DNA of 35,000 nucleotides from contig JAKAFO010000005.1 of the NCBI GenBank assembly GCA_021819735.1, positions 1 to 35,000 on the forward strand, in the 5' to 3' direction. The stretch's first letter is position 1. The number at the start of each line of letters is the position of its first letter. This DNA comes from Deltaproteobacteria bacterium (GTDB lineage Bacteria > Desulfobacterota > Desulfobacteria > Desulfobacterales > Desulfosarcinaceae). The position numbers and the translations under genes are program-made. Below are positions 27,666-35,000 of this stretch, in pieces. The notes beneath the pieces were generated by a model. The model was not told the origin of the DNA. It did no database searches and saw only the letters and a program-made list of their open reading frames with translations.

Positions 27666-28550
27666 ATGGCAACGTTAAAGGAAGTCAAACTTAAGATAAG
27701 CGCCGTTAAAAAGACCAAGCAGATCACGAAGGCCATGAATATGGTGGCTGCCTCCAGATTGCGCGGTGCCCAAACACGCATGGAAGGCTTTCGGCCCTAC
27801 GCCGCCAAGTTTGAAGAGGTGTTGGGAAGCCTGGCCCAGAGCGCAGGCGAAGAGAGCAGTCCACTGCTGGTCGCGCGCGAGGAGATAAAAAAGGCGCACA
27901 TCATCCTGTGCACCTCGGATCGCGGTTTATGTGGCGGTTTCAATACCAATTTAATCGAAAAAGCTGAACACCTCGCCTCCGAGTTGACCACCAAGGGGAT
28001 CGAAGTCTCATTCACCGCCTTTGGCAAAAAGGGTCGTGACTGGATGCGTCGTGAGAAGCTCGCCATGGTCGATCAGCACCTGGGCGTCGTCGGGGGCAGC
28101 TTTGGATTCAGCGTAGCCTCTAAATCGGCCCGTAAAGTGGTCAATAGCTTTCTCGATAACGATTTCGACCAAGTGTTCATCGTCTATGGGGAATTCTTGA
28201 GCATGGCCAAGCAATTGCCGGTGGTAAAACAGTTGCTCCCCATACCTCCGCTGGAGAAGAAAGCAGAGGATGTGGATGCGCCCTATCAGGCCGAACACAT
28301 TACCGAGCCGTCCCCGGAAGGCCTCTTGGGCGAACTGCTGCCTAAGAGTGTAGATGTGCAGGTTTATCGTGCACTGCTGGAGACATCGACCAGTGAGCAT
28401 GCCGCCCGCATGATGGCCATGGATAATGCCACCAAGGCTTGTAACGACATGATTGGCAATCTGACGCTGGCTTATAATAAGGCCCGCCAGTCTGCCATTA
28501 CCGCTGAATTGATGGATATCGTGGGCGGCGCCGAGGCCCTTAAAGGTTAA
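27666..28550 (+). CDS. atpG: F-type ATP synthase subunit gamma
   Basis: Central rotor shaft of F1 (294 residues). The N-terminal coiled-coil helix starts ATLKEVKLKISAVKKTKQITKAMNMVAASRLR, in pieces typical of the family. The C-terminal helix ends with the gamma signature TLAYNKARQSAITAELMDIVGGAEAL. The central Rossmann-like domain contains ILCTSDRGLCGGFNTNL. The gap after atpA is 53 bases, the largest upstream of any F1 gene in this operon. No redox-regulatory cysteine insertion like that in plant chloroplast gamma is present. Confidence 0.97.
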   Translation: MATLKEVKLKISAVKKTKQITKAMNMVAASRLRGAQTRMEGFRPYAAKFEEVLGSLAQSAGEESSPLLVAREEIKKAHIILCTSDRGLCGGFNTNLIEKAEHLASELTTKGIEVSFTAFGKKGRDWMRREKLAMVDQHLGVVGGSFGFSVASKSARKVVNSFLDNDFDQVFIVYGEFLSMAKQLPVVKQLLPIPPLEKKAEDVDAPYQAEHITEPSPEGLLGELLPKSVDVQVYRALLETSTSEHAARMMAMDNATKACNDMIGNLTLAYNKARQSAITAELMDIVGGAEALKG

Positions 28551-28587
28551 GACGAATAACTGATTCAGTTTCATAGGAGGTCATTAG

Positions 28588-30009
<1,422 letters not shown>

Positions 30010-30026
30010 GCAATTAAGGGGATAGC

Positions 30027-30437
30027 ATGGCTGAAAATATAAAATTGGAAATCGTGACTCCGGAAAAATCCGTTGTCAATGAAGAGGCACAGATCGTAAT
30101 GGCGCCAGGTAGCCTGGGAGAATTCGGTGTGCTGGCCGGCCATACGCCCTTCATGACCAGTCTCAAGATTGGGGCGGTGCGATACGTCGATAAGGCCGGT
30201 AAGGAACGCTTTGTCTTCGTGAGCGGTGGATTTGCGGAAGCCCTGCCGAATAAGGTGACCATCTTAGCCGACTCAGCCGAACGGCGCAAAGACATCGATA
30301 TCGAGCGAGCCAAAGCAGCCCTTGCCAGAGCCGAAGAACGACTGGCCAAAGAGGGTGACATTGATTTTACTCGTGCTCGTGCCGCTTTGGCCAGGGCAAT
30401 TCTTCGTATCCGCCTGGCTGAATCTGCGCGCCTATAA
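30027..30437 (+). CDS. atpC: F-type ATP synthase subunit epsilon
   Basis: Rotor subunit at the foot of gamma (136 residues). The N-terminal beta sandwich has KLEIVTPEKSVVNEEAQIV and APGSLGEFGVLAGHTPFMTSL, the family hallmark. The C-terminal part is two alpha helices (ERAKAALARAEERLAKEG and a second Ala/Arg-rich helix), which in many bacteria inhibit ATP hydrolysis. It is the last gene of the operon, closed by a strong terminator 20 bases later. Subunits a, c and AtpI are not in the window. Confidence 0.97.
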   Translation: MAENIKLEIVTPEKSVVNEEAQIVMAPGSLGEFGVLAGHTPFMTSLKIGAVRYVDKAGKERFVFVSGGFAEALPNKVTILADSAERRKDIDIERAKAALARAEERLAKEGDIDFTRARAALARAILRIRLAESARL

Positions 30438-30457
30438 GAAGATAAGCTTTTGAATCT

Positions 30458-30488
30458 AAAAAGGGTAACCTTGGAGGTTACCCTTTTT
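30458..30488 (+). terminator. Intrinsic terminator of the ATP synthase operon
   Basis: AAAAAGGGTAACC (30458-30470) pairs with GGTTACCCTTTTTT (30476-30489) around the loop TTGGA. The 13 bp stem ends in a T-run. The A-rich 5' side makes it potentially bidirectional. Confidence 0.95.
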
Positions 30489-30502
30489 TCGTTTCACATC
30501 GC

Positions 30503-30531
30503 TTGAAATCCTTTTTGGATTTTAATAATAA
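30503..30531 (+). promoter_or_regulatory. Candidate promoter of the glmU-like gene
   Basis: TTGAAA (30503-30508), 17 bp spacer, TAATAA (30526-30531), directly after the atp terminator and about 75 bases before the ATG. A small hairpin TGCCG/CGGCA (30579-30593) lies in the leader. Confidence 0.45.
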
Positions 30532-30608
30532 AAGCCACCGGTCACGATGAGCAAATTTTACCAAGGCATTTTACACAGTGCCGCCCTTCGGCAGAAAGCG
30601 CTAATAGC

Positions 30609-31364
30609 ATGGGGTCAAATCTTGGTGTTGTAATTTTAGCAGCGGGTTTAGGTACTCGCATGAAGTCGGACAAAGCCAAGGTGCTGCATGAAATCTGCGG
30701 TCGTCCGATGATTGAATATGTGATGCGGGCAGCTATGGTGGTGGCAGGGCAGAACGTTGTGGTTGTCATCGGACATCAAGCTGAAAGCGTTAAAAAAGCG
30801 GTAAATAGAGTTGGGGAGGCAAATTTCGCGCTCCAGGAAAAACAATTAGGCACCGGCCATGCTGTGATGTGTGCAATGCCCTTTATTTCCGCTGATGTGG
30901 ATCAAGTAGTCGTTCTCTGTGGAGACGTGCCTCTCATAAAAGCCGCAACCATCCTAGGGTTGTCAGCAGACCATCGGCGCCACGGCCGTGATATCTCTCT
31001 ATTGGCCGTGTCTTTGGATGAACCCAAGGGCTATGGTCGTATTATTTTTGATGACCATGGGGAATTAACAGCCATCGTTGAGGAAAAGGATGCAACCCCA
31101 GCGCAAAAGCAGATCAAGGTCATAAATTCCGGTATATACATAATAAAACGTGAGTTTTTAGAGCAATCGCTGCCTCAACTGCGGAGTGACAATGCGCAGA
31201 ACGAGATTTACTTAACCGACGTCATCGGGATCGGATATCGGCAAAATAGGAAAATTGGTGCGGTTATTAGCACAGATAGTGATGAGATTATCGGCGTTAA
31301 CAGTCGAGATGACTTACAAATTGCAGAAAGTTTAATGAAACAGAGAGATGGTGAAAAATCTTGA
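30609..31364 (+). CDS. Stand-alone GlmU-type uridylyltransferase (nucleotidyltransferase) domain
   Basis: A 251-residue sugar-nucleotidyltransferase, closest to the N-terminal half of GlmU, which makes UDP-GlcNAc from GlcNAc-1-phosphate and UTP. Motifs seen are LAAGLGTRMKSDKAKVLH (nucleotide loop with the catalytic Arg and Lys), QLGTGHAV, CGDVPLI with the metal-binding Asp, GYGRIIFD, IVEEKDA, and INSGIYIIK with the second metal-binding Asn. Full GlmU is about 450-460 residues with a left-handed beta-helix acetyltransferase domain. This protein stops at the linker helix (SRDDLQIAESLMKQ), and no hexapeptide repeats follow in any frame. It may therefore rely on a separate acetyltransferase, or be a paralogue of a full GlmU elsewhere. 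The ribosome-binding site is weak. Base composition is visibly more AT-rich than the atp genes. Confidence 0.88.
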   Translation: MGSNLGVVILAAGLGTRMKSDKAKVLHEICGRPMIEYVMRAAMVVAGQNVVVVIGHQAESVKKAVNRVGEANFALQEKQLGTGHAVMCAMPFISADVDQVVVLCGDVPLIKAATILGLSADHRRHGRDISLLAVSLDEPKGYGRIIFDDHGELTAIVEEKDATPAQKQIKVINSGIYIIKREFLEQSLPQLRSDNAQNEIYLTDVIGIGYRQNRKIGAVISTDSDEIIGVNSRDDLQIAESLMKQRDGEKS

Positions 31365-31390
31365 CTTGGCATATTGCCAAAGCGTATAGT
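31361..31390 (+). promoter_or_regulatory. Promoter of zapB-zapA with a perfect palindrome between -35 and -10
   Basis: TTGACT (31361-31366), 18 bp spacer, TATAGT (31385-31390): five of six matches in each hexamer. The spacer contains TTGGCA-TAT-TGCCAA (31366-31380), a perfect inverted repeat well placed to act as a repressor operator. The -35 overlaps the stop codon of the preceding gene. Confidence 0.7.
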
Positions 31391-31412
31391 ACCCTACAAG
31401 GCGAGGTGAAAT

Positions 31413-31652
31413 TTGGATCAGCAAATAATTCTCCAACAGTTTGAGTTTTTAGAGAAAAAAACAGAACAACTGATTGAGGCCTGCAAACGTCGTGAGGTTC
31501 AAATTAATGAACTTAAGCAAGCAAACGATCTACTAACCTCGCAATTGAATGAAAAATTGGCTGCCGAACGACAGAGCGAAGAATTAAAGGCCTTGGTCAG
31601 ATCAAAAATTGATAGTCTGATGGGCAGACTTTCCGAGTTCGCGGGAGAGTGA
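31413..31652 (+). CDS. zapB: ZapB-like coiled-coil cell-division protein
   Basis: A 79-residue protein predicted to be almost wholly coiled coil, with heptad-like spacing in FEFLEKKTEQLIEACKRR and INELKQANDLLTSQLNEKL. Size, composition and position directly upstream of zapA match ZapB-type division proteins, which link ZapA-decorated FtsZ rings to other components in E. coli. Start is a TTG with GAGGTGA a few bases upstream, and no other initiation codon gives a better site. It sits behind a strong promoter. Sequence similarity in short coiled coils is weak evidence, so the assignment leans on context. Confidence 0.72.
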   Translation: MDQQIILQQFEFLEKKTEQLIEACKRREVQINELKQANDLLTSQLNEKLAAERQSEELKALVRSKIDSLMGRLSEFAGE

Positions 31653-31689
31653 GGTTTTTGGAACACCTTAGAAGGGAATCGATATTCAT

Positions 31690-31983
31690 TTGGAACAGGT
31701 TTTAACCATAGAGATCTTAGGGCAGCCGTTCACGTTTAAAACCGATTCAGGCGGGGCTAATGCGAAAGCGGTTGCGGATTTCGTGGTAACATCGGTCGAC
31801 CAAGCAAGAAAACAGTGTGCGCAAAAAACCTTGTCACCAGATAAGGGAGCGATCTTAATCTTGACTGCTTTGAATATAGCAAATGAATATTTTGATCTTA
31901 AACAAAAGCATCAAAAGTTATTGCAGGATATCAGCCAACGCTCTGCAAACTTGCTAAACACACTTGAATCACAGCTTGCTTAA
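31690..31983 (+). CDS. zapA: Cell division protein ZapA
   Basis: A 97-residue FtsZ-ring-associated protein. The N-terminal globular domain starts EQVLTIEILGQPFTFKTD, typical of ZapA. ILTALNIANEYFDLKQKHQKL is the characteristic junction into a C-terminal coiled coil. It binds FtsZ filaments and promotes bundling. Translation starts at a TTG, with GAAGGGAA about 11 bases upstream. It follows zapB after 37 bases and is followed by 6S RNA, the gene order zapA-ssrS also seen in gammaproteobacteria. Confidence 0.9.
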   Translation: MEQVLTIEILGQPFTFKTDSGGANAKAVADFVVTSVDQARKQCAQKTLSPDKGAILILTALNIANEYFDLKQKHQKLLQDISQRSANLLNTLESQLA

Positions 31984-32039
31984 AGAAATATTCGGCAGAT
32001 GTAGGATTCCCTTTTTTTTAAAATCTCATTGCATCTAAA

Positions 32040-32067
32040 TTGAGCTCTTCTGCGTCGAACGTTAAAC
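32040..32067 (+). promoter_or_regulatory. Promoter of 6S RNA
   Basis: TTGAGC (32040-32045), 16 bp spacer, TTAAAC (32062-32067). The predicted start near 32074 agrees with the 5' end deduced from folding. Confidence 0.5.
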
Positions 32068-32073
32068 GCTTGT

Positions 32074-32280
32074 GTCCGGTTTTGGGGGTCACCCCTGCCA
32101 TGCGCGTGATTGGAAGATGTGCTTTGAACCAACACTTTCGTTAAGGGGGCCGAGTCTGGCTTCGGTGTGCAAGTTCTGCTAGTACAGAAAAGCCTAAAGA
32201 AGTCGCAAGGCGCCCACTTGCCTTTTTGGATCAAAGGCCTACCAACACGGCACTTTGGTGGGGGGACACCCCATCTACTC
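32074..32280 (+). ncRNA. ssrS: 6S RNA
   Basis: Global regulator RNA that mimics an open promoter and sequesters RNA polymerase holoenzyme. The region folds into one long interrupted rod. The outer stem GGGGG-TC-A-CCCC (32084-32095) pairs with GGGG-G-GAC-A-CCCC (to 32272). TGCCA, TGC and CGTGATTGG (32096-32113) pair with CCAACACG, GCA and TGGTG on the 3' side. A large central bubble follows, then the terminal hairpin TTCTG/CAGAA (32174-32189). The 3' half GGTGTGCAAG...AAAAGCCTAAAG...CCCACTTG aligns block by block with E. coli 6S (GGTGAGCATG, AAGCC, the hairpin after CACCTTG). Here the last hairpin is GCCTTT/AAAGGC. Its position right after zapA is the classic ssrS location. End points are approximate to about 5-10 bases. 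Translation frames here are not gene-like. Confidence 0.82.
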
Positions 32281-32452
32281 TAAGTCATCTCATGGCGGAC
32301 ACTTCTGCAAGATATTAGCGTTCGTGAAACTCTCCAAAAGTCCCCATCTACCTTCGCACCGTTTAGAAGCTTAACGAGTGGGAGACAGATCGCCTACGGG
32401 CATCTAAATCCTGCGTTTACATAATAATGCCAGCAACCTTAATGGAGGCACG
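32281..32452 (+). other. Gap between 6S RNA and rny
   Basis: No gene or convincing promoter is visible. Two 10-base direct repeats link it to the 6S region: CCCCATCTAC at 32269 and 32342, and GCATCTAAAT at 32031 and 32400. The AT-rich stretch TTTACATAATAAT (about 32416-32428) could contain a -10 for rny, but I see no matching -35. Confidence 0.35.
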
Positions 32453-34015
32453 ATGAATGGATCAATGCTCGCTCTGACGCTTGCCGGATTCGCTACGGGA
32501 TTTGGAATCGCGTTTTTCATAAAATTTGTTTTAGATCGCCAGAAGGCAGATGCTGCACGTACCGAGGCGGAGCGAATTGTTCAAGAAAGCAAGAATAAAG
32601 CGGATGCCTTGTTGAAGGAGTCCAGCCTTGAAGCCAAAGACCGCCTTATTAAAATGAAGAACGAGTTCGACAATGAAACCAAAGATACGCGTGCTGAACT
32701 CAAGAAACAAGAAAGACGGCTGATTCAAAAGGAAGAAAATATCGACCGAAAAATAGAAACCGTCGAGCGTAAGGAAAAAGAGCTTAACAGATTTGAAAAA
32801 GACCTGGAAAAGCGCGTTGAACAGGTCGTTCAACAGGAACAGCAAGCCAGTGAGCTTTTGGCTGAACAAAAGAAGCAGCTTGAAAGAATCTCCGCACTAA
32901 CCGCGGAGCAAGCCAAGGAACTGCTGTTGCGGGCCATTGAAAATGAAGCCCGCTATGAAGGCGCTAAGCTTATTAAACGAATTGAGAGTGAAGCCAAGGA
33001 AGAAGCAGACAAAAAGGCCAAGAAGATACTGGCAACCGCAATTCAACGATATGCCGCGGACTTCGTGGCCGAACGCACGGTAACGGTAGTGCAACTGCCT
33101 AATGATGAGATGAAGGGACGAATCATAGGCCGGGAGGGCAGGAACATTCGCGCATTAGAGGCCGCTACGGGAATCGATCTGATCATTGACGACACACCCG
33201 AAGCGGTGATTCTATCTGGGTTCAATCCGGTTCGCCGCGAAGTTGCCCGACAGTCGCTCTTGAAGCTGATCGCAGATGGGCGCATTCATCCAGCGCGTAT
33301 TGAAGATGTGGTCAAAAAAGTCACCCAGGAGGTTGATACGGCCATCAAAGAGGCTGGGGAACAAGCCGCTTTTGATTTGGGAGTGCATGGCATCCATAAC
33401 GATTTGATAAGGCTGATCGGTCAACTGAAATACCGAACGAGCTATACCCAGAATGTATTGCAGCACTCCATCGAGGTCGGATTCCTGTGCGGAATTATGG
33501 CTGCGGAGTTGGGGCTAAAGGAAAAACTTGCTCGCAGAATGGGCTTGTTGCACGATATTGGCAAGGGTGTTGATCATGAGGTGGAAGGCCCCCATGCCCT
33601 CATCGGTTCAAGACTGGCTAAAAAGTATGGTGAATCACCGCAAGTCGTGAACGCCATCGCGGCTCATCATGAAGATATTCCTCCAACCACTGTTTACGAT
33701 GTTCTTGTCCAGGCGGCAGATGGTCTTTCTGGGGCGCGCCCGGGATCCAGAAAAGAATTGCTGGAAAACTACGTAAAAAGGTTAGAGGATCTGGAAGGAA
33801 TCGCCAACTCCTTTAAAGGTGTTGAAAGTGCTTATGCGATCCAGGCCGGGCGGGAACTCCGCGTCATCGTCGAAAGCACTAAGATCAATGACGAAGAGGC
33901 TATTCTAATGAGCAGGGATATTGTCAAAAAAATCGAGGAGGTTTTAACCTTCCCCGGTCAGATCAGGGTTACCGTGATCCGAGAGACACGTGCAGTAGAA
34001 TTCGCAAATAAATAG
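32453..34015 (+). CDS. rny: Ribonuclease Y
   Basis: Membrane-anchored endoribonuclease that starts bulk mRNA decay in bacteria that use it in place of, or alongside, RNase E. The 520 residues equal the B. subtilis enzyme in length. The order is an N-terminal membrane helix ([20 protein letters not shown]), a long charged coiled coil (about 30-195), a KH domain with the [12 protein letters not shown] loop (about 220), and a catalytic HD domain with HSIEV and [12 protein letters not shown]. The ATG at 32453 follows GGAGG by 4 bases; an ATG three codons later is possible. It lies downstream of 6S RNA and 80 bases before tyrS. Confidence 0.97.
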   Translation: MNGSMLALTLAGFATGFGIAFFIKFVLDRQKADAARTEAERIVQESKNKADALLKESSLEAKDRLIKMKNEFDNETKDTRAELKKQERRLIQKEENIDRKIETVERKEKELNRFEKDLEKRVEQVVQQEQQASELLAEQKKQLERISALTAEQAKELLLRAIENEARYEGAKLIKRIESEAKEEADKKAKKILATAIQRYAADFVAERTVTVVQLPNDEMKGRIIGREGRNIRALEAATGIDLIIDDTPEAVILSGFNPVRREVARQSLLKLIADGRIHPARIEDVVKKVTQEVDTAIKEAGEQAAFDLGVHGIHNDLIRLIGQLKYRTSYTQNVLQHSIEVGFLCGIMAAELGLKEKLARRMGLLHDIGKGVDHEVEGPHALIGSRLAKKYGESPQVVNAIAAHHEDIPPTTVYDVLVQAADGLSGARPGSRKELLENYVKRLEDLEGIANSFKGVESAYAIQAGRELRVIVESTKINDEEAILMSRDIVKKIEEVLTFPGQIRVTVIRETRAVEFANK

Positions 34016-34095
34016 TCGGCTGCATGTAAATCGATCTTAAACATCTGTATTGCTTCCAGCGGTGCACCAATCTTGTGATTATGGAGTAGAAGTGG

Positions 34096-35000
34096 ATGCC
34101 AAACGTTATTGAAATCCTAAGAGAGAGAGGCTTCATTGAGCAGACGACTCATGATCGGGAGCTGAAGGACTACATCGAATCGGGGCAGGTGGCATGTTAT
34201 ATCGGTTTCGATCCCACTGCATCGAGTCTGCATGTAGGGAGTCTAGTGCCCATAATGGCGCTCGCCCATATGCAGCTACAAGGCCACCGTCCAATTGCTC
34301 TGGTTGGCGGCGGTACCGGCCTGGTGGGCGATCCTAGCGGGAAAACCGAGATGCGAAAAATGCTGACCATCGAGCAAGTCAATAGCAATGTTACCGCCAT
34401 TCAAAAGCAATTGGCTCGATTCATCGATTTTGAAGAAGGAAAAGCTTTGTTGGTGAATAATGCGAACTGGCTTACTCCCTTATCCTACATTCCCTTTCTG
34501 AGGGATATAGGTCGGTATTTCTCCGTCAACCGTATGATCAAGGCCGAAAGCTGCCGTACCCGGCTAGAATCTGAAGATGGTCTGAGTTTTATCGAGTTCA
34601 ACTACATGGTGTTGCAAGCGTACGATTTTTTGGAGCTGGCAAGGCAGCATCAGTGTCGGCTGCAAATGGGAGGTAGCGATCAGTGGGGTAATATTGTCGC
34701 AGGCATCGATCTGATACGTCGCATCACGGGTGAACAGGCGTTTGGCATTACATTTCCATTAATAACGACAAGTTCAGGCGCAAAAATGGGAAAAACCGCC
34801 GCGGGTGCTGTATGGCTGGATCCTGAGAGAACCTCACCCTATGCCTATTACCAATTTTGGGTAAATGCCGATGATTTAGATGTAGCGCGATTCTTGTCCC
34901 TCTTTACATTTCTTCCGTTGGAAGAAATTAAGATGGTCAGCCAACTGGAGGGGGCCGATTTAAATAGTGCCAAAGCTGTTTTGGCCTATGAGGCCACTCG
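34096..35000 (+). CDS. tyrS: Tyrosyl-tRNA synthetase (3'-truncated by window edge)
   Basis: Class I aminoacyl-tRNA synthetase charging tRNA-Tyr. About 301 codons are present of the usual 400-430. The HIGH-like motif is PTASSLHVGSL (around residue 41-51). The tyrosine-binding block GGSDQWGNIVAGIDLIRR and the KMSKS-equivalent loop GAKMGKT are present, the latter as KMGKT. The catalytic domain is complete; the anticodon-binding and S4-like C-terminal parts lie beyond the window. GGAG lies about 9 bases before the ATG. The reading frame is open to the last base. Confidence 0.97.
   Translation, partial: MPNVIEILRERGFIEQTTHDRELKDYIESGQVACYIGFDPTASSLHVGSLVPIMALAHMQLQGHRPIALVGGGTGLVGDPSGKTEMRKMLTIEQVNSNVTAIQKQLARFIDFEEGKALLVNNANWLTPLSYIPFLRDIGRYFSVNRMIKAESCRTRLESEDGLSFIEFNYMVLQAYDFLELARQHQCRLQMGGSDQWGNIVAGIDLIRRITGEQAFGITFPLITTSSGAKMGKTAAGAVWLDPERTSPYAYYQFWVNADDLDVARFLSLFTFLPLEEIKMVSQLEGADLNSAKAVLAYEAT

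Noticed and set aside
31980-32234. Minus-strand frame of 84 codons in the zapA-rny gap
   Set aside because: It overlaps the 6S RNA fold and shows no protein features.

Overview
The window is one contiguous stretch of a Gram-negative bacterial chromosome carrying mostly housekeeping genes on the plus strand. Gene content and order point to a deltaproteobacterium, probably a Desulfobacterota / Desulfobacterales-type lineage. The supporting features are a split ATP synthase locus (paired b' and b subunits, no a or c subunit here, b with a signal-peptide-like extension), mreBCD-mrdA-rodA followed by a bactofilin, a zinc-ribbon/DUF3426-type protein with a very long acidic linker, and a long acyl-CoA dehydrogenase. 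This assignment is inference; no 16S rRNA or sulfate-reduction gene is present.

Layout. 1-2251 (minus): most of a glycogen phosphorylase, cut by the window edge. 2486-5803: mnmG (tRNA wobble modification) overlapping a FetAB-type ABC exporter. 5995-6906: a DnaJ/CbpA-type co-chaperone. 7103-10085: hpt (purine salvage), preceded by a structured leader, then the acidic zinc-ribbon membrane protein. 10216-10292: tRNA-Met with promoter and terminator. 10619-13097: an unusual two-gene exported operon. Its first gene joins a cysteine-less thioredoxin-like domain, TPRs and a CsgG-like domain; its second is a small lipoprotein with the same CsgG-like domain. 13162-13238 (minus): tRNA-Pro(GGG), sharing a bidirectional terminator with that operon. 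13463-14112: a small lipoprotein behind a good sigma-54 promoter and a folded leader. 14316-18171: acyl-CoA dehydrogenase, LD-carboxypeptidase and a beta-lactamase-fold serine hydrolase. 18415-24391: the rod-shape cluster mreB-mreC-mreD-mrdA-rodA-bactofilin. 24508-30437: atpF'-atpF-atpH-atpA-atpG-atpD-atpC, closed by a strong terminator. 30609-31983: a stand-alone GlmU uridylyltransferase domain, then zapB-like and zapA. About 32074-32280: 6S RNA. 32453-35000: rny (RNase Y) and the start of tyrS.

How the genes relate. Cell-envelope growth is the main theme: MreBCD, PBP2, RodA and bactofilin for elongation; LdcA and perhaps the serine hydrolase for peptidoglycan turnover; the GlmU domain for UDP-GlcNAc supply; ZapA/ZapB for division. 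RNA metabolism (mnmG, 6S RNA, RNase Y, TyrRS, two tRNAs) and energy conservation (ATP synthase, acyl-CoA oxidation, glycogen breakdown) make up the rest. No CRISPR array, insertion sequence, prophage or toxin-antitoxin pair was seen. The best candidates for undescribed biology are the 10619-13097 operon and the sigma-54-driven lipoprotein. All coordinates and motif positions were read by eye; family assignments rest on recognised motifs, not on searches.
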